From contig CM075195.1 of assembly GCA_037577475.1 (NCBI GenBank), forward strand, positions 28,837,899-28,901,898: a DNA stretch of 64,000 nucleotides. Direction: 5' to 3'. Both the position numbers and the translations under genes were made by a program. Positions 61,801-64,000 of the stretch are shown here, one piece after another. This stretch comes from Chaunax sp. Z400. Taxonomy: Eukaryota; Chordata; Actinopteri; Lophiiformes; Chaunacidae. Position 1 is the stretch's first letter. The number at the start of each line of letters is the position of its first letter. Under the pieces are notes generated by a model, which did no database searches, was not told the DNA's origin, and saw only the letters and a program-made list of their open reading frames with translations.

Positions 61801-63832
61801 GTCTCATTCCTTCTCTCTCTTTGGACAATGCATACAAGGCCAGTAGTCCACTTTATGAAAATCTTCAAGTGCATTCACTATATCTCTGAATCAGAGATGC
61901 ACATATCAAAAACTGTCGTCCGAATTTGCATGTACACATAATTATCCACCCAACTGGATTATTTTCTCTGTTTTCGACTCCCTGTGAGCCAAGTTGACTT
62001 TTAAATCATGCTGGGCAGTGCCAGTAGCAGACATCCACTTATTGGAAAGTCGCTGGCTCGATCCCCTGCCCCTGCAGTCTACATATCAAAGTGTCCTGAG
62101 CAAGATACTGAACCCCAATTTGCTCCGAGTGGTTGTTCCATGGTGTGAGTGTTTGTGTGAACGGCTAACGCTCCTATGAGCAGGTGGAGCCTTTGCATGG
62201 TAGCCTCTATCACCACTGTATGAATGGGTGTGAATAATACAATGCTGGCTTGTGTTGTAAATTTCTTTGAAAGGTCAGTCAGACTAGAAAGGTGCAGTTC
62301 TATTTACCATTTAGAGGTGATTTCTGCATTGATGTAAACTATCAGTGTTTTCATTGACAGTTTACTTTAATGATGAGAGATGATGCTTTCAGGATTTCAA
62401 ATATTTCCATGTGCATATGTCAGAGCAGCAAACATTGTGGAACATTTAAGAGGAAAAGCTAAAACATGTTGTGATGAACTGGACAGGGAACAGGAAACTC
62501 CCCAGAGGAAACAGAATTAAAAGAATTGCTTCTGAAGTAAATATTTTCAGACAGCTGTGATGGAGCTCAGGAGTTTGTCTCTCTCCTCTGCCCTGTCTGT
62601 GTCAATCATATGAGGGAGAGAGAGATGCAGGAGTGTGTGTGTGTGTGTGTGGAGGTATTAGCTGCTCATTTGTGCTTTAGAATATAACTTTTGTGAAATA
62701 AGCAGAAAAGAAATCCTTTTGTTCTCTGGTTTGCTCCCTCTCTTCATTCACTATTTAGCTCTCTCAACCACTGCTGCTCTCTTGAGTCGAGGAGGAGGGG
62801 CCCACCATACACTGTGAAAGTGAAAAATAATTAGTATATCTGCTCGGTGATTCAGATCCACTCCAAAATGTAATGGGTGCATCCTTGGCCTTATGCTACA
62901 CCCTTCCACCAAGTGTCATGAAAATGGGGACAGTATTTTTTTTCATAATGCTGCTTACAGACAAGTCAGACTGAAAATATGACCTCCTGCAGGTAATTAA
63001 AAGAGTGCCAGATGTATATGGTTGAGCACCAATGTCTATGCCATTTAAGCATGAGACACAGCAACTTAACCTCATTATCTAAATGCAGATGTGCCAACAG
63101 GATCTAATGCTAATTAATTTTCTGAGTTCTTCTACACATCCAAAAAGTCAGAGCCACAGTACATCCAGTGAAATAGTTTGGAATGAATCAGCTGACCTCC
63201 TGAGAGGAAGAAGAGGTGCAGTGAATGTCAAAATTATTAGTTCAAGTGGGCGGTGGGTGGATCAAAATGTGCATGATGTCAGAACCAGTCTGTCCATCAG
63301 TAGCCTAAATCAAGTGAGGTGTATGCCTGCTGCCTATGTAGGCACATCGTACTGTCTGAATAATGCATTCTTTATATAGCAAGAATAACATTGTGCTGTT
63401 TTAAGACCAACATGCCCATTGGCTAATAGAAGGAAGTAAGAACATTTGTGTCTTAAACAACACTGGCACTGTGTGAACCAACTGTGAGGGTTGGACAGTA
63501 GCAATGTTACTTGCACTGTGCTGTGCACCACTTTGCACCAAGCACAAGGAAGAGCCCTTGGTTCTATTGCCAGCTTTTTCTAAAACCCTCCAAACAACCA
63601 AGCCCCCCCCGACCCCCATTGCTCATGTCCTTACATTCACTTTCCTTTCCAGGAGGCTGATAGAAAGAGAGACCAAGGGAGATGATGGCAGCAGCCTCTA
63701 AAATGATGAGTGTGACGTCCTGTAAGGCCTCCCACACAAGCTCCAGGAACGTCTTGGGCTTCTTTGGAGGGATGAAGTTTTGACCAAACGTTTGGCACCG
63801 ACGCTCCAGGTCTGCCGGGTCCCCACCGAGAC
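8367..63832 (-). CDS. atp2b2: Plasma-membrane Ca2+-transporting ATPase, PMCA2 type (partial, 24 exons)
   Basis: P-type ATPase that exports cytosolic Ca2+ across the plasma membrane using ATP. The 24 exons listed separately join in phase into about 3351 nt (about 1117 residues; family members are about 1200). Visible hallmarks are the TGES loop, the PEGLP motif of helix 4, the CSDKTGTLT phosphorylation site, KGAS in the nucleotide-binding domain, MVTGDN, and [22 protein letters not shown]. The calmodulin-binding start ([18 protein letters not shown]) is present. Paralogue choice rests on PMCA2-like wording: SGRMLVTAVGVNSQTG, ECGLLGFVLDL, NAIAINSAYT, NVFDGIF.NPIFC, and a 42-nt site A exon. Both ends are missing: the N-terminal exon lies beyond 64000, and the last C-terminal exon was not found down to base 1. 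Teleosts carry several atp2b genes, so the family is certain and the exact paralogue likely. Confidence 0.9.
8527..9788. other. Intron segment between site C exon and giant minisatellite
   Basis: The polypyrimidine tract and acceptor of the site C exon lie immediately above 8526. Nothing else is recognised; a 68-codon open frame at 9227-9433 has no family features. Confidence 0.55.
9789..22862. repeat. Giant 24/26-bp intronic minisatellite, about 13 kb
   Basis: More than 500 head-to-tail units built on ggaggctgactgtctaac. The 24-bp class continues tgttta; the 26-bp class has an extra AC or AG before tgttta. Recurrent single-base variants (ttaagg, ttgggagg, aagactg, gaccgtc, gtccaac, gactttc, caatg, cagttttta, gagactgac) are shared by many units and repeat in the same order in distant blocks. 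Every unit carries stop codons, which explains the lack of open frames from 9741 to 23189. The array fills most of the 15.7-kb intron before the site C exon. Confidence 0.99.
22863..23267. other. Unique spacer between minisatellite and pyrimidine tract
   Basis: Ordinary unique-looking intron sequence with no exon signal. Confidence 0.5.
23268..23975. repeat. Pyrimidine-rich (CTTT/CTGT)n tract with ~95-bp higher-order units
   Basis: Plus strand is almost purely C/T/G tetranucleotides (ctttctttctgtctgtctgt). The marker ttccttt recurs near 23550, 23636, 23731 and 23828, showing a higher-order period of about 86-97 bp. In the pump pre-mRNA (minus strand) it is purine-rich GAAA/GACA, starting about 250 nt after the donor of the calmodulin exon. 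The long Lys/Arg/Asp/Glu and Ser/Leu/Phe open frames of 200-380 codons are artefacts of this composition. Confidence 0.95.
24151..24185. repeat. (TG)n(GA)n microsatellite close to the calmodulin-exon donor
   Basis: tgtgtgtgtg followed by about 12 GA units. In the pump transcript this reads (CU)n then (CA)n, starting 41 nt after the 5' splice site at 24226. Confidence 0.95.
24227..24409 (-). CDS. atp2b2: atp2b2 exon: cytosolic tail start and calmodulin-binding helix
   Basis: Acceptor gattccag, donor ACCCAG|gtactg; 183 bp, phase 0. It encodes VIATVPTERLPCLKEAGLGL, an acidic stretch (EDEGEELAEDEEEID), and [20 protein letters not shown] with final Q. [18 protein letters not shown] is the first half of the calmodulin-binding and autoinhibitory helix. 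In the family this exon joins either the site C exon or directly the last exon. Confidence 0.97.
24686..24793 (-). CDS. atp2b2: atp2b2 exon: tenth transmembrane region
   Basis: Acceptor ctgcag, donor GGGCAG|gtaagc; 108 bp, phase 0. It encodes IVIVQWGGKPFSCAPLNMEQ, then WLWCLFVGVGELLWGQ. The upstream intron (24794-29686) carries an hAT-type element and another dispersed repeat. Confidence 0.96.
25087..25601. mobile_element. Non-autonomous hAT-type DNA transposon with 8-bp target duplication
   Basis: The left end starts CAGTGGCGGATCTAGA and the right end, reverse-complemented, starts CAGGGGCAGATCCAGG, so imperfect terminal inverted repeats of about 16 bp. Both ends are flanked by the identical octamer CTTACTTC (25079-25086 and 25602-25609). 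An 8-bp duplication with CAG-type ends is the hallmark of hAT elements. The 515-bp body is AT-rich and has no transposase. Confidence 0.85.
25602..28261. other. Intron sequence, no feature beyond a CT microsatellite
   Basis: A (CT)n run lies at about 25835-25865. Open frames at 26392-26730 and similar have no recognisable domain. No exon with family similarity was seen. Confidence 0.5.
28262..28455 (+). mobile_element. Dispersed repeat beginning attacctccaccaagg
   Basis: Contains ggaggaggttatgttttt, ggattttgatgaaattttc and ggtgatccggatcacc, a combination common to a repeat scattered through fish and other animal genomes. Related pieces occur in this window around 30455-30580 and 33920-34030, and in the opposite orientation at 62840-63002. 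Class not assigned. Confidence 0.6.
28456..29686. other. Intron sequence, nothing recognised
   Basis: AT-rich sequence with short open frames lacking known motifs. Confidence 0.45.
29687..29898 (-). CDS. atp2b2: atp2b2 exon: extracellular loop and eighth/ninth membrane regions
   Basis: Acceptor ctgcag, donor GTGCAG|gtaagt; 212 bp. It encodes GERMFNIDSGRNAPLHSPPS, EHYTIIFNTFVLMQLFNEIN, ARKIHGERNVFDGIFANPIF, and CSIVLGTFAVQ. NVFDGIF.NPIFC is the PMCA2 form of this loop. Confidence 0.97.
30063..30276 (-). CDS. atp2b2: atp2b2 exon: sixth and seventh transmembrane regions
   Basis: Acceptor tttgcag, donor TTCATAG|gtggac; 214 bp. It encodes [60 protein letters not shown], and [19 protein letters not shown] carries calcium ligands in helix 6. 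GHGVYQL resembles PMCA2 GHAVYQL. It leaves in phase 1. Confidence 0.97.
30680..30930 (+). mobile_element. tRNA-like SINE-type repeat
   Basis: Contains gtggttcaatcccc, close to the tRNA B box, then cttgagcaaagatactgaacc and gtgacaaataaagcttcttc. Two further members lie at 33221-33365 and 62007-62325. This wording is that of a very common teleost repeat; the tRNA-derived reading is inferred from the B-box-like motif. Confidence 0.6.
30960..31500 (+). mobile_element. Dispersed repeat, copy 1 of 3 (tgattgtctgattggctcct family)
   Basis: Shares tccagtgtgtgattgtctga, ttggctcctcctcc, cacctgtttgtcattccctc and tttatcccagtgtatttag with the copy at 49840-50510, and more weakly with 60540-61240. T-rich with open frames of low complexity. 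Ends about 60 bp from the exon at 31560. Confidence 0.7.
31560..31751 (-). CDS. atp2b2: atp2b2 exon: stalk and fifth transmembrane region
   Basis: Acceptor tgtcag, donor ACTCAG|gtaaac; 192 bp, phase 0. It encodes [40 protein letters not shown], and [20 protein letters not shown], ending CITQ. [10 protein letters not shown] is the helix carrying a calcium-site asparagine in the family. Confidence 0.97.
32092..32198 (-). CDS. atp2b2: atp2b2 exon: magnesium-binding [10 protein letters not shown] motif
   Basis: Acceptor catccag, donor GCCATG|gtacag; 107 bp. It encodes GIIDSSVIEQRQVVAVTGDG, then [27 protein letters not shown] is the P-type ATPase hinge motif that binds Mg2+. It ends in phase 0. 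Confidence 0.97.
32296..32383 (-). CDS. atp2b2: atp2b2 exon: phosphorylation domain
   Basis: Acceptor taacag, donor CAAAG|gtgagtc; 88 bp. It encodes [20 protein letters not shown], then PTDKHTLVK. It leaves in phase 1 into an intron of only 97 bp. Confidence 0.96.
32384..34635. other. Intron sequence with short repeat pieces
   Basis: Apart from the SINE-like copy at 33221-33365 and a diverged piece of the 28262-type repeat around 33920-34030, nothing is recognised. Confidence 0.5.
33221..33365 (+). mobile_element. tRNA-like SINE-type repeat, diverged copy
   Basis: Contains gacgtccacttaacgggagg, tcagtggttcaaacg, tacatgtcaaaga and ggtcagactagaaagg, shared in order with the copy at 62007-62325. 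Confidence 0.55.
34636..34815 (-). CDS. atp2b2: atp2b2 exon: phosphorylation domain with MVTGDN
   Basis: Acceptor ttatcag, donor GGAGAG|gtgagt; 180 bp, phase 0. It encodes [40 protein letters not shown], and DFICLEGKDFNRRIRNEKGE. TGD is the conserved motif near the catalytic aspartate. Confidence 0.97.
34945..35103 (-). CDS. atp2b2: atp2b2 exon: end of nucleotide-binding domain
   Basis: Acceptor attaatag, donor CCTGAG|gtatgg; 159 bp, phase 0. It encodes VIEPMACEGLRTICIAFRDL, PCNPEPDWENEGEIVTELTC, and ISVVGIEDPVRPE. The DPVRPEV block is the hinge back to the phosphorylation domain. Confidence 0.97.
35104..36784. other. Intron sequence with a diverged dispersed repeat
   Basis: Around 36040-36110 the text taaagactggaagcagtggg aaacagcc resembles a common teleost repeat also seen at 59070-59400. 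No exon-like sequence. Confidence 0.45.
36785..37498 (-). mobile_element. Tc1/mariner-type element with internal deletion
   Basis: Left end ctgaccaacagtagaaacgc and right end (reverse-complemented) ctgagcaacagtggaaac form inverted repeats. Several hundred bases are nearly identical to the longer copy at 52450-53602, in the same orientation, but about 440 bp are missing inside (the join is near 37168). The remaining minus-strand part includes a diverged C-terminal transposase piece. Its right end lies 30 nt from the pump donor at 37528. Confidence 0.82.
37529..37604 (-). CDS. atp2b2: atp2b2 exon: nucleotide-binding domain
   Basis: Acceptor tccag|GTGTTC, donor AACAG|gtgaagg; 76 bp. It completes a lysine codon and encodes CSYILDANGEARSFRPRDRD, then DMVKQ. 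RPRDRD is conserved across PMCAs. A Tc1/mariner copy begins only 30 nt into the following intron. Confidence 0.93.
37728..37834 (-). CDS. atp2b2: atp2b2 exon: nucleotide-binding domain with KGAS
   Basis: Acceptor ctctcag, donor AAGAA|gtgagt; 107 bp. It encodes VYTFNSVRKSMSTVIKLPDG, then AFRLYSKGASEIMLKK. The KGAS motif binds ATP in P-type ATPases. It leaves in phase 2. Confidence 0.96.
37835..39908. repeat. Three diverged copies of one dispersed repeat in tandem
   Basis: Blocks around 37990-38160, 38290-38450 and 38975-39105 share, in order, ggaag.tgttataactc, gctgtccatggtccaa, catgttggat, cctgaa, acatttacatgacagt-like text and ggcaacaggaaatg. The phrase set is typical of a teleost repeat. 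Copies lie in the same orientation but are strongly diverged. Confidence 0.6.
39909..40043 (-). CDS. atp2b2: atp2b2 exon: nucleotide-binding domain
   Basis: Acceptor ctgtcag, donor TACAAG|gtgagg; 135 bp, phase 0. It encodes PPDVEGGLAKQVGNKTECGL, then LGFVLDLQQDYVPVREQIPE and ERLYK. GNKTECGLLGFVLDL is a PMCA2-type signature. Confidence 0.96.
40274..40383 (-). CDS. atp2b2: atp2b2 exon: start of nucleotide-binding domain
   Basis: Acceptor ttttccag, donor ATCTTA|gtgagtc; 110 bp. It encodes GDVHHRVIPEPGQINPRTLN, then LLVNAIAINSAYTSKIL. NAIAINSAYT is the PMCA2 wording (PMCA1 and PMCA3 differ). It ends in phase 0. Confidence 0.93.
40384..41697. other. Intron sequence, nothing recognised
   Basis: AT-rich. 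A short piece near 40565-40600 resembles the 28262-type repeat. No exon-like sequence. Confidence 0.45.
41698..42087 (-). pseudogene. Orphan open frame, possible hAT-type transposase remnant
   Basis: 129 codons. The stretch KRTEQLKKICG, then KYGRFHSIRWSVWRLETVE, has the feel of the region seen in domesticated and decayed hAT transposases (lysine-rich stretch followed by RWxxWR). No catalytic residues or BED finger are visible and no terminal repeats were found. The assignment is from memory of family wording and is weak. Confidence 0.3.
42163..42900 (+). pseudogene. Decayed Tc1-type transposase with an internal minisatellite
   Basis: Recognisable blocks in order: FGGGSVMVWRGISLEG, RYQDEIFRAIVRPYTGAVGP, then a repeat array, QDNARPHVSRV, and SSDLNPTDHLWDVMY followed by a stop, then more family-like sequence in shifted frame to about 42890. 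GGGSVMVW, DNARPHV and SPDLNPIEHLWD are Tc1/mariner DDE-domain hallmarks. Here the third catalytic position reads D in place of E, and the blocks lie in different frames, so it is inactive. It is unrelated to the pump apart from lying in its intron. Confidence 0.88.
42346..42610. repeat. 26-bp minisatellite inside the transposase remnant, about 10 copies
   Basis: The start ccctgggttcctcctggt recurs at 42352, 42378, 42404, 42430, 42456, 42482, 42508, 42534, 42560 and 42586, a constant 26-bp step. It repeats the codons for GPGFLLV plus a few bases. Because 26 is not a multiple of 3, all three plus frames are open, giving 26-residue artefact repeats. Confidence 0.97.
43492..43624 (-). CDS. atp2b2: atp2b2 exon: phosphorylation site
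   Basis: Acceptor ttgtag, donor CTGG|gtgagtg; 133 bp. It encodes [20 protein letters not shown], then [20 protein letters not shown]. The aspartate of DKTGTLT forms the phosphoenzyme intermediate. The 7.1-kb intron before it (43625-50726) is full of transposable-element remains. Confidence 0.97.
43625..46316. other. Intron sequence with one repeat-like block
   Basis: Around 45820-45930 the text ccgatacagataccagtatc gggtattggg, followed by gataccaccatacccgatacc, resembles the ends of a common fish DNA transposon; no full element is defined. The open frame 44713-44982 has no recognisable domain. Confidence 0.45.
46317..46901 (-). pseudogene. Bel-Pao-type retrotransposon pol remnant (integrase region)
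   Basis: Minus-strand pieces read IRRHQISYAVCRQWRANP..PKMANIPDAHL, typical of the end of the integrase zinc-binding part, and then LTEVEGILNSEPSYYMSS with DPDPLTPNDLLMGRL, typical of the segment after the integrase core. The integrase core between them is missing and frames change, so it is a degraded fragment. No long terminal repeats were seen. Confidence 0.75.
46902..47420 (-). mobile_element. LINE reverse-transcriptase C-terminal fragment and 3' tail
   Basis: Minus strand reads ENAAARLSTGTKRSDHITLV, then LAALHWLSVSFRIDFKILLL, the well-known C-terminal block of fish non-LTR reverse transcriptases (QNAAARLL..LHWLPV..RIDFKIL). Only this end is present. On the plus strand it continues as cagccagtgaagggcagc and aataaagtgcatcgcccaat text typical of the element tail. 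Confidence 0.7.
47421..48894. other. Intron sequence, nothing recognised
   Basis: No exon, terminal repeat or known motif identified. Confidence 0.4.
48895..49720 (+). mobile_element. pogo/Tigger-type DNA transposon, truncated
   Basis: Begins with CAGTCAAACCCGGTGTACC after TA, the kind of end seen in pogo/Tigger elements. An open frame to 49410 contains KLERRRLTVGEKIEVIHKCE and ARGLAQDFGVGQTESQNILK, an N-terminal CENP-B/pogo helix-turn-helix. After a stop and frame changes come pieces of the second DNA-binding domain (LFTRSMLQEHASKF, NASNSWLESFKKR) and a short TDE-like piece. The catalytic domain is missing. Confidence 0.82.
49840..50510 (+). mobile_element. Dispersed repeat, copy 2 of 3 (tgattgtctgattggctcct family)
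   Basis: Nearly the same core as at 31150-31260 (cacctgtttgtcattccctc, tttatcccagtgtatttagt), continuing to ttattaaatctttgaactgc and tctgcatttgggtcctcatc. T-rich open frames here are artefacts. Confidence 0.7.
50727..50869 (-). CDS. atp2b2: atp2b2 exon: extracellular loop and fourth helix with PEGLP
   Basis: Acceptor gttgcag, donor CAAG|gtagac; 143 bp. It encodes HAWLTECTPVYIQYFVKFF, then [20 protein letters not shown] and ends SLAYSVK. PEGLP is the helix 4 motif that forms the calcium site. It changes the phase from 1 to 0. Confidence 0.97.
51046..51117 (-). CDS. atp2b2: atp2b2 exon: third transmembrane helix
   Basis: Acceptor ccccacag, donor TTGAAG|gtctg; 72 bp. It encodes LVMSAITVIILVLYFVINTF then VVE, the third membrane helix. 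It is one of the shortest constitutive exons of the family and keeps phase 1 on both sides. Confidence 0.95.
51485..51649 (-). CDS. atp2b2: atp2b2 exon: lipid-binding linker before helix 3 (GC donor)
   Basis: Acceptor gtgtttcag, 165 bp. It encodes KKQDGGVAMEMQPLKSAEGG, a charged run, then [20 protein letters not shown] with AG. The reading frame runs unbroken to GCAG|gcaaga, where the donor is GC instead of GT; the next exon continues the conserved GLVMSAITV. The basic segment is the phospholipid-responsive region of the family. Confidence 0.93.
51747..51788 (-). CDS. atp2b2: atp2b2 alternative exon at splice site A (42 bp)
   Basis: Acceptor ctctcag, donor CAAAG|gtaaaacc; exactly 42 bp, phase 1 on both sides. 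It reads GKQPDGAVENNQNK, fourteen residues comparable to the 14-residue site A segment of PMCA2 variant x. Skipping keeps the reading frame. Confidence 0.88.
52093..52149 (-). CDS. atp2b2: atp2b2 alternative exon at splice site A (57 bp)
   Basis: Acceptor ccaaacag, donor CAATG|gtatgtg; 57 bp, phase 1 on both sides, so skippable. It reads EERTQLLIPTDASNSTVTN. The position, phase and Ser/Asn/Ala content match the 60-nt site A exon known from mammalian PMCA2, which affects membrane targeting. The mammalian 33-nt partner exon was not found between here and 56217. Whether the exon is used needs transcripts. Confidence 0.78.
52450..53602 (-). mobile_element. Tc1/mariner-type element with decayed transposase
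   Basis: Left end tactgaccaacagtagaaac and right end (reverse-complemented) tactgagcaacagtagaaac are inverted repeats flanked by TA on both sides (52448-52449, 53603-53604). The minus strand contains YSPDLNPIEHLWDVLDHLV followed by RDQLVTALQEEWHVILQ and a stop near 52700, the end of a Tc1/mariner DDE domain, with the catalytic E kept. Upstream the frame is broken by stops. A shorter sibling lies at 36785-37498. Confidence 0.88.
53605..54410. other. Intron sequence, nothing recognised
   Basis: Purine-rich around 54030-54220; otherwise featureless. Confidence 0.4.
54425..55105. repeat. 21-bp minisatellite with higher-order duplication
   Basis: Units of 21 bp built on tctctttgtggtcatttt, about 30 copies with variants (tac ctttttgtag, ggatctgtttg). 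A longer block starting tgtggtcattgtgtacatct occurs at 54601 and again at 54778, a 177-bp internal duplication. As 21 is a multiple of 3, both strands stay open (heptads LFVVIFY on plus, MTTKRYK on minus). A diverged extension lies at about 55590-55880. Confidence 0.95.
55106..56216. other. Intron sequence, partly diverged 21-bp repeat
   Basis: The stretch 55590-55880 still shows tctctttgtgg and gtcattttg elements of the neighbouring array. The rest is featureless. Confidence 0.45.
56217..56342 (-). CDS. atp2b2: atp2b2 exon: end of actuator domain before splice site A
   Basis: Acceptor cgtttag|GT, donor AAAAAAG|gtatat; 126 bp. It encodes THVMEGSGRMLVTAVGVN, then SQTGIIFTLLGAGELEEDGK. The form SGRML is typical of PMCA2 rather than PMCA1/3. 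It ends in a lysine-rich stretch leading into the alternatively spliced, lipid-responsive linker. Phase 1 at the end fits all three downstream exons, so exons may be skipped without a frameshift. Confidence 0.95.
56343..58702. other. Intron sequence with a repeat-like block
   Basis: 57640-58130 resembles the 3' part of a dispersed fish repeat (ctccagctcacctgctgtat, atctatttaaataaatctct, tgtgatctgagttctgtgtt). An open frame at 57499-57864 overlaps it and has no recognised domain. Confidence 0.45.
58703..58828 (-). CDS. atp2b2: atp2b2 exon: actuator domain with TGES loop
   Basis: Acceptor gttcag|GGGACC, donor CTCAG|gtttg; 126 bp. It encodes DLLPADGILVQGNDLKIDES, then SLTGESDHV, whose TGES loop carries out dephosphorylation of the aspartyl phosphate in P-type ATPases, and ends MLLSG. 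It keeps phase 1 on both sides. Confidence 0.97.
58829..59674. other. Intron sequence with a dispersed teleost repeat
   Basis: 59070-59400 contains gattagcttagcttagcaga, aagcctggaagcag, aaaatccacctaccaac and gttagcctgctttcagctgtt, typical of a repeat common in fish genomes. Confidence 0.5.
59675..59932 (-). CDS. atp2b2: atp2b2 exon: second transmembrane helix and start of actuator domain
   Basis: Acceptor ctctccag, donor TATG|gtaagagg. It encodes an acidic extracellular loop (GGAEAEGEGDTGWIEG), helix 2 (AAILLSVVCVVLVTAF), then [20 protein letters not shown] and the beginning of the actuator domain (IQIPVADMVVGDVAQVKYG). The 258 bp leave in phase 1. The wording is nearly identical to vertebrate PMCAs. 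Confidence 0.97.
60540..61240 (+). mobile_element. Dispersed repeat, copy 3 of 3 (tgattgtctgattggctcct family)
   Basis: Contains ccctccagtgtgattgtctg, gtatttaatctgtttccctg, ttattgatgctctcatc, and ends with gattcttgtgtctgcacatg. More diverged than the copies at 30960 and 49840. Confidence 0.6.
62007..62325 (+). mobile_element. tRNA-like SINE-type repeat, longest copy
   Basis: Contains gacatccacttattggaaag, ctggctcgatcccctg (B-box-like), gtcctgagcaagatactgaa, gcatggtagcctctatcacc and gtatgaatgggtgtgaat, in the order known for a very common teleost repeat. Confidence 0.65.
62840..63002 (-). mobile_element. Dispersed repeat of the 28262 type, opposite orientation
   Basis: Reverse-complemented it begins aattacctgcaggaggtcat and contains gtaagcagcattatgaaaa and cattttggagtggatctgaa, parallel to the element at 28262-28455. 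Confidence 0.55.
63635..63832 (-). CDS. atp2b2: atp2b2 exon: N-terminal segment and first transmembrane helix
   Basis: The acceptor tttctcag lies just above 63832 and the donor is T|gtaagg at 63634. It encodes GLGGDPADLERR, the family block FGQNFIPPKKPKTF, then the first membrane helix (DVTLIILEAAAIISLGLSFY). It enters by finishing a G codon and leaves in phase 1. I chose the donor because it is the only good GT consensus that keeps phase with the next exon, giving the junction KESES-CGNVSGG. The start codon exon is not in the window. Confidence 0.95.
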
Positions 63833-64000
63833 CTGAGAAATGAAGATGGACGATGAGACAGGTGAAGGTGAGGGAGGAAGACAAGAAAGGCTGAGATGCT
63901 AGCAAAATTCTTTCAGTTAAAAAAAATAAATTAAAGTTAAAATTCACATGCCAGAGCTGATAAAAACAAAACATATCTGCAAACACAGTGACCCATTTAT
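63833..64000. other. Intron upstream of the first visible exon
   Basis: Contains the acceptor region (tttctcag) of the exon at 63635-63832. The preceding coding exon of the pump lies outside the window. Confidence 0.7.

Larger units (their letters stand above)
59933..63634. other. Long intron with several dispersed repeats
   Basis: Holds copy 3 of the tgattgtctga family (60540-61240), an (AATTC)n run at about 61139-61160, a SINE-like copy (62007-62325), a (GT)n run at about 62634-62651 and an inverted piece of the 28262-type repeat (62840-63002). No exon was found. Confidence 0.55.

Noticed and set aside
63635..63655. Alternative donor within GGAAAG|gtgaat for the first visible exon
   Set aside because: It would leave the wrong phase for the next exon; T|gtaagg at 63634 restores the frame.

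Overview
This window is a piece of a vertebrate nuclear genome, almost certainly a ray-finned (teleost) fish. The only gene I can support is a multi-exon plasma-membrane calcium pump on the minus strand. The many short introns, fish-type interspersed repeats (tRNA-like SINEs, Tc1/mariner, pogo/Tigger, hAT, Bel-Pao and LINE fragments) and abundant CA repeats point to a teleost. I cannot name the species.

The gene is a PMCA of the ATP2B2 type. Reading the minus strand, I place 24 exons between 63832 and 8367. They are joined in phase and all have AG acceptors; all donors are GT except one GC. Together they give about 3.35 kb of coding sequence, from just before the first transmembrane helix to the alternatively spliced calmodulin-binding region. 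The N-terminal coding exon(s) lie beyond 64000. The final C-terminal exon (family tail ending in a PDZ ligand) was not found and should lie left of base 1. Two small exons (57 and 42 bp) match the family's splice site A, and the 160-bp exon at 8367-8526 is splice site C.

Layout: 1-1066 is a dispersed fish repeat in which a 32-bp segment has expanded to about 26 copies. 1067-8366 is non-coding with CA repeats. 8367-8526 is the site C exon. 9789-22862 is a 13-kb minisatellite of 24/26-bp units (over 500 copies) with kilobase-scale internal duplications, followed by a 0.7-kb pyrimidine-rich tract (23268-23975). 24227-43624 holds the exons from the phosphorylation site to the tenth transmembrane segment and the calmodulin domain. 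43625-50726 is a long intron filled with retrotransposon and transposon debris. 50727-63832 holds the exons for the actuator domain, the acidic-lipid/site A linker and the first helices.

No RNA gene, CRISPR array, operon or second protein-coding gene was recognised. The most notable content is the very large intronic minisatellite placed directly before the alternatively spliced site C exon, and three cases where a transposable element or dispersed repeat appears to have seeded or shaped local sequence (two minisatellites born inside elements, and one Tc1/mariner copy 30 nt from a 5' splice site).
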